A DNA stretch of 64,000 nt, taken from contig JAUCBN010000035.1 of the NCBI GenBank assembly GCA_035048815.1, positions 8,134,501 to 8,198,500 on the forward strand. Reading direction: 5' to 3'. Both the position numbers and the translations under genes were made by a program. Position 1 is the first letter of the stretch, and each line of letters starts with the position of its first letter. Positions 43,986 to 54,147 of the stretch are shown here, one piece after another. The stretch is from Abelmoschus esculentus. Lineage: Eukaryota > Streptophyta > Magnoliopsida > Malvales > Malvaceae. A model generated the notes under the pieces. That model saw only the letters and a program-made list of their open reading frames with translations, had not been told where the DNA came from and searched no databases.

Positions 43986-46900
43986 GAGGCGAAGATAGTC
44001 AGAAAGCGCATATTTGACAATTTAATTAGGGACATCCTAAGGAACTATCGAAGGATGAAGATGGGAAATAGAAGGGGAAATTCAGAAAGTACAACACGAC
44101 ATGCAAAAACTCAGTTTGCAAGTTTTGAATCGGTGTTTCAAGTAAAGAACACGTCAAGAGCCAAGCCGAGATTGTTACTTAGATGATGCGTAGATAGAGT
44201 TAGCGATCAATTTCAGAACCAAGTACAAGCAATGTCAGATATACATGGATTTTTTCTTGATAAAGTAGAAGACACATCAACGGATTCTACCAGTACAAAT
44301 GTCGAACCAGATTGAACGAGGTGATCAATCAAGAAGTTTGGGCCAGCTATCTATCAACAAATTGTCTTCTCCTTGTATTCGATCCTTTAGTTAGATGAAT
44401 GTTGTCTAATGACTAGCTTTTAAAATCGGTATCTCTTGCATTCGTGCATTGCATCATTCAAATATTGCATTTTTAGGAGAATAAAAAACAAAAATAACAT
44501 TGCATTTTGTTTTAAATACTACTTTTAAAGTAGCATTGCATTTTGACAAGCATAAATTTAAACATCTTAAGATTAAGAAATATTCAGAAAGTTGTTGAGG
44601 ATCACTTGGGTATTATGGAAAATATCAACTGGTCTCAGAATTTAAATATCAGTTTTCACATTGCTTGGTGTCAAGGAAATCGAGAAAGAAAGACACCCGG
44701 ATGAAATGCAAATGAAAGAGAACTGAATGGAAATTTATCTTACACAAGGATTCAGTTTCAAAAGATTCCTTTTGCAAAAAAAAACAAGAAAACAAAAAAG
44801 AAGAAGAAAAAGAAAGAGAAAAATTCCAAAAGAAGTCAAAAGGGGAAAATGGCCGAGTTAAATAATTGGGGCATCTGTTGAAAATCCAAAAGATCAGAGT
44901 TTGAGCTATGAAAGCAGTGTTCGATCATGTTGTTAACAAATTGACAAGACTTCGGGCATTTGTTCACCCCAAACGATGTAGGTGGGGCAAATTGTGTTGA
45001 GTAATGGAATCATGAACGTCATTCTAAAGATGAAAAACAAGACATTCAGATCAATTCGGGGGCAACCCAGAGAGAAGTTACATTGATCGAGAATTCAACA
45101 TTGAAAAGAAGCAAGGGTCTATCTGCATTTTTTGGGCCATTATGGAGTAACACCCTGAATCATCCCAGTTGCTTTTGCCCGCAAGCATTGGAGGTCCTTT
45201 GTAAGGGAGGCTATTTCAATCTCTTTGCTTATGATGCTTGTTTCATATATGTTTTTTTTTCAAGTGGCAAACATTTCATTTTTTTTGACTCTTTTGTTTA
45301 ATTATTTGATTCTTTATTATGGGTTAATTTTTTGATCAGGTCTTGAATATTAATTGTAGGATTGACCTAAATCAAATTCGGAGATCAACTTTGATAATGT
45401 GACTCTTTTTTACTTTATGTAGGACAAAAAGAGAACATTAATGAGTGTTTAGGAAACTCGAGAAAATCTCGTACAAATTTTGAGTGGTTTCCTCTCAAGC
45501 ATTATTGACTAAGGTCTTTGAATGAAGTGATAACTCAAAACTTCGTCCAACTGAAGTCTACCTTTCTTTAAAGATATCCGAGTATGGGATGATATTTGGC
45601 ATTCCTTGATCTCCCTTCTAAAAAAAGAAAATAAGAAAAATATCATTTGTTGTCCCCTTTGAGCTTAATGTTATTTTTCTTTCGATTCAATCCAAATTAA
45701 GGATCAACCCTACACTGGGGGCAAAAGAGGATGAAAATGTGTTTCAAAGTGAAATATGCTTGGTTTTGATGCCTTGTGAATCAGTGGCAGAAAATAAAAG
45801 TGAAATACAAAACCAAGAAAAAGAAGCCAAATTCAAATTGTTGGCACAAAAGAAAAAATGAACATAAAGTTCAGTGAAATATTTTGATGGGATGAACCGC
45901 TCGAAAAAGAAGTGGTAAAAAAGAAATGACCTCTAGGGTAAACCCCCCCAAAAAAAGGGTCAACCTAGAGTGATCCGCAAAGAAAAAGAAAAGTATTTCA
46001 TCAGAACATTTTCAGATCAGTGTCACAATGATCCTTGATTTATCACCCTAGAATTATTTAAGCCTAATATCCTTTCTTTGGTAGCCATAAATCATAGCCC
46101 ACATTACAAGCCACAAAAGACCATCTTGACCATATACGGGTATTGAAACGAGAGTTAGTCTTCAGAATATATCCCGCTCACCAGGGTTAACCTTTCTTCA
46201 AGGATTTTTAGTCTTCTAATGCTTGATCGAGATCAGAAAAGAGAGAAAATTGGGTATGATGAGCTAGTGAGGAAAAGAGTGCCACTTAAACGGGGTAGAA
46301 TTAGGAAAATGGGAATGTTTCTCCTGAAAGTCTAATAAACTAGAAAATGGTCACATCAGAGTTGATCTTTACAAGTTTGTTTGAAGGCTTTGTTACACTT
46401 GGTATTCAGAGGCCTAATTTTTTGTTTTTGTTTGCCATGACAATCAATTTTTAAAAAAATGTTTTCAAAATACTATTTTGAGCATTTTTGTTCATTGTTT
46501 TTACAAGCATCTTGTAGATAAATTGATTAGATACAAGAAAAGCAAAGGATTTCATGGGCAGACAGGGCAGACAGAGCAGAAATTGATTAAATACTAACCC
46601 TTTAAGTGCAGACAGAGCAGAAAGTGACCTTAGTACTCGATTGTTGATGAAGACATGATGAAGAATAGTTAAAGCTCCAAATGTCAAAGTATTTGAGCAA
46701 GAGCAACAAAATGACCCAAGTAAACTTGGGGCAAAAAGAGAATATTGACCATTATTTGGGGCAAAATATAGCTGGGTCAATTCACCAACGCGTGGAAATT
46801 ATTACAATCAGAACGAGAAAACAGGGCAATTATGCTCAAGTTTGAGTGGGGCAATGCTACAAAAGTATGTCAGAAGAACATACTGTCATGAGAAATTCGA

Positions 46901-47320
46901 AAACCAAAGCAATGAAAAGGATGAATTCTTTCAGAGCGGATTGAGAATACAAGAGAAAAGATCATATGTTAAAGACGAGAACAAGCGTCATTGAGATCGT
47001 GACAGACTTCATTTGTTGAAAAAGAGACAAAGCAAGAAAAGAAAGAATAAATCTAAAGTGAAAACCTGAAAAGGCACTTTAGAGCAAAAAGCGAAGACTT
47101 TGAAAATTGAACCTGAGTTTGAGATGAATTCTTATATCAGTCAAAGAAGATATGCCGGGAGATAAAAATTATGAGTTTTCCCTGAAGCTGAAAGTTTGCC
47201 CAAGTGGCCTCAATTAACATTCATGCATCATAATAGGAATATTTGTATTTAGAAGCATGCTAACAAGGCATGATGTCTCTGTTAAACAGGATTTAAAGAA
47301 ATCAACATTATTAAACATTA
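43986..47320. other. Non-coding interior of the LARD-type element
   Basis: 3.3 kb with no recognised gag or pol motif on either strand. Landmarks: an A-rich AAAGAAGAAGAAAAAG tract (44775-44825), GACAGGGCAGACAGAGCAGA repeats (46560-46622), and many GGGGCAA-type words. The 109-codon minus-strand frame at 46451-46780 has no recognisable domain. Confidence 0.55.
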
Positions 47321-47980
47321 TCGGCAGCCTTTTGGCGTGAGACCAGAAAGAAGTGGTGTAACGCGAGGAATTTCAAAGTATAGCCTCAAGATTCATCACT
47401 TACGTTTGAAGAATTTCTTCAGAGTCCATTTTTAAGTATTACCGGCAGCCTTTTGGCGTGAGTCTAGAAAACAAGTATTACCGGTAGCCTTTTGGCGTGA
47501 GTCCAGAAAACAAGTATTACCGGCAGCCTTTTGGCGTGAGTCCATTACCGACAGCCTTTTGTCATGAGTCCATTACCGGTAGCCTTTTGGCGTGAGTCTA
47601 TTACCGGCAGCCTTTTGGCGTGAGTCCAGAAAACAAGTATTACCGGCAGCCTTTTGGCATGAGTCCATTACCGGTAGCCTTTTGGCGTGAGTCCATTACC
47701 GGCAGCCTTTTAGTGTGAGTCCAGAAAATAAGTATTACCGGCAGCCTTTTGGCGTGAGTCCAAAAAACAAGTATTACCGGCAGCCTTTTGGCGTGAGTCC
47801 AGAAAACAAGTATTATCGGCAGCCTTTTGGCGTGAGTCCAGAAAACAAGTATTACCGGAAGCCTTTTGGCGTGAGTCCATTACCGGTAGCCTTTTGGTGT
47901 GAGTCCAGAAAACAAGTATTACCGGCAGCCTTTTGGCGTGAGTCCATTACCGGCAGCCTTTTGGCGTGAGTCCAGTTCCG
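47321..47980 (+). repeat. Minisatellite, TACCGGCAGCCTTTTGGCGT core, about 17 units
   Basis: The core TACCGGCAGCCTTTTGGCGT followed by GAGTCCA recurs near 47322, 47440, 47480, 47519, 47546, 47574, 47601, 47641, 47668, 47696, 47736, 47775, 47814, 47853, 47880, 47919 and 47947. Two spacings dominate: about 28 bp and about 39 bp, the longer one carrying an extra GAAAACAAGTA. The 39-bp form is a multiple of three and opens an 84-codon repetitive frame that I do not regard as a gene. Confidence 0.95.
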
Positions 47981-48340
47981 CTATTAAATCCTTCGGGTCA
48001 TCAGTAAGTCCTCCAGGTATGATGTTAAATCCTCCGGATCATTAGTAAGTCCTCCGGGCATGATGTTAAGTCCTCCGGGCCATCACCTTCGGGAGTGATG
48101 ATATCATTTGCACAATCAAGGAGGCAACACGATCCTAAATCCTCCAGGTCTTCATTAAGTCCTCCGGGCATGATGTTAAGTCCTCCGGGCCATCACCTTC
48201 GGGAGTAATGATATCGTTTGCATAATCTAGAAGGCAATACGATCCTAAATCCTTCGGGTCATCAGTAAGTCCTCTGGGCATGATGTTAAATCCTCCGGGT
48301 CATCAGTAAGTCCTCCGGGCATGATGTTAAGTTTGAAGAA
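47981..48340 (+). repeat. CCTCCGGG repeat block next to the LARD 3' LTR
   Basis: About eight copies of TAAGTCCTCCGGGCATGATG and related TAAATCCTCCGGGTCATCAG phrases, arranged in a longer unit of about 120-130 bp that also contains CACCTTCGGGAGTGATGATA and a GGAGGCAACACGATCC end (about 48060-48130 and 48175-48250). Confidence 0.9.
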
Positions 48341-48430
48341 TTTCTAAGTGAGAAGAACAGCTTCAAGCTTCGGGGTTTACAAAATTCGTGTTTCTCAGTC
48401 TTTGCCCATCTCCTGCTCCGCAGCATTGAG

Positions 48431-48440
48431 CAAAGAGGGG
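48431..48440 (+). other. Polypurine tract of the LARD-type element
   Basis: CAAAGAGGGG followed by CAGT and the LTR start TGTCAACACG (48445). This type of PPT/LTR boundary is common among plant Tat-like non-coding elements. It defines the start of a 3375-bp 3' LTR. Confidence 0.75.
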
Positions 48441-48469
48441 CAGTTGTCAACACGAATTTCTCGTGTCTT

Positions 48470-48550
48470 ATATATAATAATAATAATATATAATAAATAA
48501 ATAATTAATATAATAATTAATATATAAATAATAATATAATATTAATATTA
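48470..48550. repeat. AT-rich TAATAATATA microsatellite
   Basis: Interrupted TAATA/ATAAT repeats near the start of the LARD 3' LTR. Other Tat-type LTRs of the window have similar AAT-rich tracts near their start (6770-6850, 15925-16000, 35467-35510). Confidence 0.85.
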
Positions 48551-48841
48551 AAAAAAAAGTAAAATCTGATAAAAATAAAGGAAAACAGAAAACGTGGGAT
48601 TGAGGGGGAGTGTTCGGTTGGTTTGTTGAGATTTCAAAGGGGTTTAGATTGTTAAGATTAGGATAGAGTTTTTGTGATTTTGGATTCTAATTTGAACCTT
48701 TTAAAAGGGGATTCAATTGAATCAAAAAAGGGGGGGACGACCGCGATCTCGCTCTTTCCTCTCAGGTCATCTGCATCGGTTCGATTAGAGGGTACAATTT
48801 CCTTTCTTTCCTAGCAAGAGCGTTAATGGTGACCTGCAGGC

Positions 48842-49297
48842 ATGGCTGAGGAGGGTCATAATGTTACCTTGAATGTGTATGACTTGAGCCAAGGCCTTGC
48901 TCGTCAGCTTTCAACGACCTTGTTAGGGAAGCCTATTGAGGGAATATGGCACAATGGAGTTGTGGTTTATGGTAACGAATACTATTTTGGTGGAGGAATC
49001 CGACATGCTCCTGTTGGGACAGCACCATATGGGAAACCGATTAGAGTGATCAATTTAGGAGTCACTCATGTGCCTAAAGATGTGTTTGAGATGTATTTGC
49101 TGAAGATTAGCCCCCGTTACACTGCTGAGACCTACAGTTTGCTCACCCACAATTGCAACAACTTCAGTAACGAAGTTGCTCAGTTTTTAGTTGGTTCCGG
49201 CATTCCAGACTATATCTTGCAGCTTCCTAACGAAGTTATGAGCAGTCTCATGGGTGCACTTTTAATGCCCATGATACAGAATCTGAAGACAACGTAG
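48842..49297 (+). pseudogene. Captured DeSI-like PPPDE cysteine peptidase fragment, spliced
   Basis: A 151-codon frame without introns, starting ATGGCTGAGGAGGGTCAT. It reads as a plant deSI-like protein: LNVYDLSQGLARQLS at the start, catalytic His37 in GIWHNGVVVYG, the GGGIRHAPVGTAPYGKP region, and catalytic Cys105 in LTHNCNNFSNE. PPPDE peptidases of this family remove SUMO or ubiquitin from proteins. Both catalytic residues and the whole core domain are present. A TAG (49295-49297) ends it after KTT; the following codons (RAGAVP, then GSSNSTQKKEAVNNAK further on) still resemble the normal C-terminal tail, so the tail has been cut off. Plant genes of this family normally have introns, so the copy is probably cDNA-derived. 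Possible 5' UTR lies at 48750-48841. Expression is unknown. Confidence 0.85.
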
Positions 49298-49424
49298 AGA
49301 GCTGGTGCTGTCCCTTAAGTTCCCCAATTCACCCTTCTGTATCTGCTCGGCCATCTCAGTCCATGACTGTCGGGTCCTCCAATAGTACACAGAAAAAAGA
49401 GGCTGTCAACAATGCCAAGGCCAG

Positions 49425-50300
49425 GGAGCAGTAGCCGAGGGGCTGTGGGGACTAGCAGATTATCATAAGAAGAAAGGAGAGATAGGGAAGGGGGTGAAGT
49501 GCTTAGAGGCAAGTTGCCAGCCTCACGCCTCCTTCCTTCCCATCGTGGAGGTGAAGACTCGATATCGGTTAGCCACTCTTCTGCTGCGTCACTCGCACAA
49601 CGTTAACCAAGCCAAGTCCCACCTCGAACGCTCACAGTTGCTCCTCAATTCCATACCATCTTGCTTCAAATTGAAATGCCGGACCTACTCACTGCTCAGT
49701 CAGTGCTACCATCTCGTCGGGGTCATCCCTCCTCAGAAGTAGATCTTGTACAAGGCTCTACAACTTACCTCTGCGGCGGCTCCGGATGTGTCGTCGAAGT
49801 TATGGTGTTATAACTTCAATTCTCATCTGGCAAATGCTCTGATTATTGAAGGAGATTATCAGAACTGAACATCCACTTTAGAATCAGGTTATGTAATTGC
49901 TACAGAAATTTGTTATCCGGAGCTTCAGGTGTTTGTGGCTTCCATTCTGTATGTTCGCCACCTTATGCAATGGGATGATCAAATTGCGAACGGGGTTGAG
50001 CAAGCTCTTCAGCAGTGCGATCAGGTGGACAAGTTGGATGCTGCTATGAAGCAAGATTCCAAAAACCGGCACCAACATACTTCAACTGGAACTGATTCCC
50101 TCAAACCCACGTATTTTGGAAATGTCAAACGGGAGTTCAAAGATAAGCTCTTCCTTGCACCACCTCCCATTAATGGGGAATGGCTTCCAAGAGGTGTTGT
50201 CTATGCCCTTGTTGATCTTATGGTCGTTGTACTTGGCCGTCCGAAAGGAAATTTCAAAGAGTGTGATAAAGGAATTCAGTTTGGGATGCATATCATCAAA
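49425..50300 (+). pseudogene. Captured MAU2/SCC4 (cohesin loader subunit) fragment, spliced
   Basis: One frame from about 49428 to 50300 reads as the N-terminal part of plant MAU2/SCC4: GLWGLADYHKKKGEIGKG, VKCLEASCQPH, VEVKTRYRLATLLLRHSHNV, KSHLERSQLLLNSIPSC, YSLLSQCYHLVGVIPPQK, then ATEICYPELQVF, LMQWDD, VDKLDAAMKQD and WLPRGVVYALVDLMVV. MAU2 is a TPR-repeat protein that loads cohesin on chromosomes together with SCC2. Breaks: the start codon region is altered or absent, a TAG (49740-49742) and a TGA (near 49866) interrupt the frame, and a segment is missing between VEQALQQCD and VDKLDAAM. No introns. The DeSI tail joins it directly near 49425, with no spacer. The C-terminal half of MAU2 is not present. 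Confidence 0.8.
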
Positions 50301-50349
50301 GTTCGGCCGCCATTGTTGCTCTGCAACTGTGTTTATTAGCAGGTAACAA

Positions 50350-50799
50350 ATGACAACCAACGGATGTTTTCAACTGTTTTCATCATCTGAAGATAAACCC
50401 AGTTTGGGTTTTGGATTCTTGGAGTTGTCGGAGCCACCGCTCTCTCCTCCTCCTCCCTCTATCGAAGTCCTCTCCTCGGAGGTTTCTCCTTCTGTGAAAT
50501 ATACTGTAGAACCTGTCAACTTGGACGGCCTTACTTTACTCAAGGGAAGGGTGAGTACTAAGGAGGTTCTTGGGTTGCCTAACTTGGATTTAGTCCCTGG
50601 AATTTATGAAGGGGAACTTAAGCTATGGAAAGGTTCATTAGACCTGGTTAAAGCTCTGCGCTCCGAGATTCAAAATGGTCATCTATCTCTTAAGGGAAAA
50701 CGAGTGTTAGAGCTTGGATGTGGCCATGGACTCCCTGGAATATTCGCAGGTCTCAAGGGTGCAGCCGAGACACATTTTCAGGACTTCAATGCTGAGTGA
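50350..50799 (+). pseudogene. Captured METTL18/HPM1-like histidine methyltransferase, N-terminal fragment
   Basis: A 149-codon frame starting ATGACAACCAACGG. Residues 1-60 are Ser/Pro-rich. Then come YTVEPVNLDGLTLLKGRV, LDLVPGIYEGELKLWKGSLDLV and, near residue 119, VLELGCGHGLPGIFAGLKGA, the SAM-binding motif I of this class I methyltransferase family, then HFQDFNAE. This resembles plant homologues of METTL18/HPM1, which methylate a ribosomal-protein histidine. The remaining catalytic part is absent: after GCTGAG (50791-50796) the sequence becomes LTR, whose TGA gives a chance stop. Without the later motifs it cannot be an active enzyme. It follows the MAU2 fragment by about 50 bp that may be its 5' UTR. 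Confidence 0.8.
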
Positions 50800-51819
50800 C
50801 TGGGGTTGGATACATCAATTACTTCCTCACGCGCATGGAAGTGACATTAACTCAAAGCATGGCCATGCTTAAAGGTATGTTTCTCTTGGAAATAATTTTT
50901 GTCTCATTGTTCTCATGTTTTAAATAAAACCTAATTAAGTTTCCTTGTTGTTTTATTTATTTAATGTATATATTTGCTTGCATTTTTTTAAAACCATATA
51001 GCATAATTGTTTAGGGTGACACTTAATTTTCACGTAGATTAATTAATTTAGAGACTTTTTGGGACTAGTCGCTTAAATTAATTAATTTAATTAGGGAGAA
51101 AATTTAGTAACATAGCATGTGAATCTTATGTCTCGGATACACTAAATAGGTTGGTGTTTTGACGTACCATGATGCCGACCTAGAGAGTGTACATTGGCAT
51201 CGAATTTATGTGTTATTAACACCTAGAATTTTGATAAAATAACCAACTGGCGACATTAGTAATTTAGGTTTTAAACACTTAATTAATGGAGTCTTTTTTA
51301 AGATTAGAACTTAAAATGAACAAGATAATAAAACGGTCATGCATTTTGCCTTAGCCTTTTGAGGCGGAAGTTTTATTCTTTTAAATTTGGGTGAGGTTTC
51401 CTATCTAGAGGACGTCTCATACAACTCAAATTTAAAGGTAATGTAATTTCCAAATCCAAAGGATATCCAAATTCAAATAATGTTCATTTAATAATGGGAA
51501 ATTAAATTAATACCTTTCTTCAAAATGTCAATGCCACGTAATGTTTTTTAAGGTACCAATTTTTGGGCGTTTGTAAGGGTCGTCCTTACACGTAACCGGC
51601 TCCCGAACCCAACATTTTAAACGAATCTCTGGTTTATTTTTATGGTGTTTGGCCTACCTAAGTGGCCGGTGGCGACTCCAAGTCAACTTTTTCAAAATTA
51701 AAATATATTTTTAATAAAATTTGGATTTTTCAAGATTAAAATTAATAAATTCGAATCTTTCAAAATCAATCGTCGAACACTTTTCACTTAAACTCGCGTT
51801 TTTTTAAGAGGTCGCGACA

Positions 51820-53342
51820 ATAGAGGACTTCTTGGAGATATTCATGGATAATTTTTCAGTCTTTGGAGACAACTTTAATCATTATCTCGACAATTTAAAA
51901 AAAGTGTTGCAAAGATGTAAGGAATCCAATTTAGTCCTCAATTGGGAAAATTTTCATTTTATGGTAAATGAAGGCATAGTATTGGGCCACAAAATATCAT
52001 CACAAGGAATCAAAGTTGATAAAGCTAAGATTGATGTGATAAAGAATTTGCCTCCACCAATTTCTGTAAAAGGAGTTCGAAGCTTCTTGGGCCATGCAGG
52101 TTTTTATAGAAGGTTTATTTCTAATTTTTCTAAAATTTCTAAACCTCTTTATAACTTCCTTGAACAAGACAGAAAATTCGAATTTAATGAGGAATGCACT
52201 GAAGCCTTCGAAACCCTTAAAGAGAAGCTGATCACTACACCAATAGTAGTCCCACCAGACTGGTCCCTGCCATTTGAACTAATGTGCGACGTAAGTGATC
52301 ATGCTGTTAGGGCAACACTTGGACAGAGAAAGAACAACTTGTTCCATGTCATCTACTATGCTAGTAAAACACTTAATGATACCCAAATTAATTACACAAC
52401 AACAGAGAAGGAATTACTAGTAGTAGTATTTGCCTTTGATAAATTTTGATCATATCTTATCGGAACAAAAGTGACTGTCCATATTGACCATTCGACAATT
52501 AAGTACCTATTCTCAAAGAAGGATGCCAAGCCTAGACTGATTAGATGGATCCTTCTTTTACAAGAATTTGATGTTGAAATCAAGGATAGAAGAGGTACAG
52601 AAAATCAGGTAGCTGATCACCTCTCCAAATTAGAGAACGAAGATAATAACAACTCACTCGAAGAAATACATGATGCATTCCCAGATGAACAAATACTGCA
52701 TATTGGGGCAACTGCTGAGGATACTGTCGAGATAGAGACCACGACAGCATATGACTGTGCTGCCGAGGCATTGATTGAATACATCTCAACAACCTTAACA
52801 GAAGATCTCGCTGCAACAACAACCACCCTCTAGTATGCTGATCTTGTTAATTATTTAGCTAGTGGTGTTCTCCCTTATAACCTTAACTATAACGAAAAGA
52901 AAAGGTTTCAACATAATGCAAAACATTATTTCTGGGACGATCCTCTTTCGATTAAACAATGTGAAGATCAAGTTATAAGAAGATGTGTTTCAGAAGATGA
53001 GCAACAAGAAGTGCTTCGGCATTGTCATGATTCACCTTGTGGAGGACATTTTGAAGGAAACAGAATAGCAGCGAAAGTGCTTCAATCGGGCTTTTATTGG
53101 CCCACACTCTTCAAAGATGCCCAACTTTATTGCAAAAACTGTGACCGGTGCCAAAGAACGGGTAACATCTCCAGGCTCAATGAGATGCCACAGAAACCAA
53201 TATTGGAAGTAGAATTATTTGATGTTTGGGGAATAGATTTCATGGGGCCATTCCATCATCTCATGGCAATCTCTACATCCTAGTAGCGGTGGATTATGTA
53301 TCAAAATGGGTTGAAGCAATTGCCACACCTCACAATGACTCC
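51820..53342 (+). pseudogene. Athila-like RT (C-terminal)-RNase H-integrase (N-terminal) segment, inverted
   Basis: One plus-strand frame from 51820 with stops at TGA 52447 and TAG 52831 and a frameshift near 53262. RT part: FMDNFSVFG, where the catalytic F-x-D-D box has become F-M-D-N, then GHKISSQGIKVDKAK and GHAGFYRRFI. RNase H: LMCDVSDHAVRATLGQR, TTEKELLVVVFAFDKF, IDHSTIKYLF. Integrase: CHDSPCGGHFEG...CKNCDRCQR zinc domain, VWGIDFMGP, and VDYVSKWVEA in the shifted frame, ending in HNDSK near 53342. It abuts the LARD LTR on the left. It is on the opposite strand to the gag and integrase end of the surrounding Athila-like element and probably belongs to it. Confidence 0.8.
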
Positions 53343-53436
53343 AAGCTATTGATATCTTGGCGTCTTACTCCTATTTGCCTAGATGTAGGAAATTAAAAAT
53401 CGTTCTTGGCGAGTTTATTCAAGATATCAATAGCTT
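53343..53436. repeat. 17-bp inverted repeat at the inversion junction
   Basis: AAGCTATTGATATCTTG at 53343-53359 is the exact reverse complement of 53420-53436, with a 60-bp spacer. The right arm belongs to gag (codons for EEAIDILNK on the minus strand). The left arm lies exactly where plus-strand integrase sequence stops and minus-strand gag sequence begins, so it looks like a templated insertion made during the rearrangement. Confidence 0.85.
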
Positions 53437-54147
53437 CCTCGGGTGCTTTATCAAGGATTGTTCCATTTGTCGAGGCATCTAACATCATCCTTGTCGAGGC
53501 ATTGGTGGCATTATAGAACATGGTCACTTGTATCCACGGTGGAAATCCATGCAGAGGACGCTTGTGCAATAACTCTCTGTAGCGCTCCCATGCCTCGTAC
53601 ATAGGTTCGTCATCAGTCTGTCGAAAAAATTAATTTTATTACGAATTCTATCATATAAATTAGTAGGATTAAAGCGTGTAATGAAATCTCGACATAGTTC
53701 ACTCCAAGATCCTATTGATCATGCCGGAATGCTATTTAGCCAGGTTTTTGACCTATCCCTCAGTGAATAGGGGAACAACTTCAATCTTAAGACATCTTCA
53801 TGGACTCCTTGAATTTTGAAAGAATTGCATATTTCCATGAATGACTTAAGATGTTGCCTGGCATTTTCTTTCATTGACCCACCAAATTGTCCAATAGTGT
53901 TTAGCATATTGAACATGACAGGTTTCAGTTCAAAATGGGATGGTTCTATTTCAGGTGTGACTACTCCAGGATTTAACCCATTTAGATCTTCCTCCAAGAA
54001 GTCCCTAACAGTTAGCTGTCGCGGTAGTAGTAGCGGCGGAAGGCCTTCATTGTCGGAAGGTAAGTTCTGTTTTGCTTGATTGCCTTGATGGCCTGCCATA
54101 GCTCCTTGGATTTTTCTCCTCAACCTTTTATGTGTACGTTCGATTCC
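53360..54147 (-). pseudogene. Gag of Athila-like element 2 (N-terminal part)
   Basis: On the minus strand the frame near 54110-53719 contains MAGHQGNQAKQNLPSDNEG, LTVRDFLEEDLNGLNPGV, FNMLNTIGQFGGSMKENA and LKLFPYSLRDRSKTWLNS, the retrotransposon gag pattern seen in the first Athila-like element (LRAFPFSLTGMAKEWLFYLP). A stop (near 53717) and a frameshift follow, then YEAWERYRELLHKRPLHG and EEAIDILNKLAKNDF (53602-53393) in another frame, continuing to about 53360. No PBS or leader remains between it and the LTR remnant. Gag would form the virus-like particle of the element. Broken and without its downstream pol. Confidence 0.85.

Larger units (their letters stand above)
41744..51819 (+). mobile_element. 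Tat-like non-coding element (LARD type) carrying host gene fragments
   Basis: A 1030-bp direct repeat (41745-42774 and 50790-51819, only scattered differences) marks the 3' portions of two LTRs. The left copy is followed by a Tat-type PBS (42777-42796). The right copy belongs to a 3375-bp LTR that starts TGTCAACACG at 48445 after a polypurine tract. The 5.65-kb interior has no gag or pol that I can recognise and holds several minisatellites, as in large retrotransposon derivatives (LARDs). The 3' LTR includes adjacent DeSI, MAU2 and METTL18 gene fragments. The 5' LTR has lost its first ~2.35 kb. The high similarity of the shared LTR parts suggests a fairly recent insertion. Confidence 0.8.
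48445..51819 (+). repeat. 3' LTR of the LARD-type element with captured genes
   Basis: From TGTCAACACG after the polypurine tract to GGTCGCGACA (51819). The order is: AT microsatellite (48475-48550), about 200 bp of G-rich sequence, three host gene fragments (48750-50796), then 1.02 kb shared with the 5' LTR remnant. It includes the conserved GGCCTACCTAAGTGGCCGG block (51650-51668). The gene fragments thus lie in the U3-like portion. The start boundary is inferred from the polypurine tract, because the matching part of the 5' LTR is missing. Confidence 0.7.

Noticed and set aside
47715..47969. 84-codon frame with 13-residue repeats
   Set aside because: A by-product of the 39-bp minisatellite unit being a multiple of three. 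It is interrupted when 28-bp units occur.
47321..48340. CRISPR-like array of regularly spaced repeats
   Set aside because: Units are contiguous or separated by the same 11 bases, so there are no unique spacers. This is a plant retrotransposon minisatellite.
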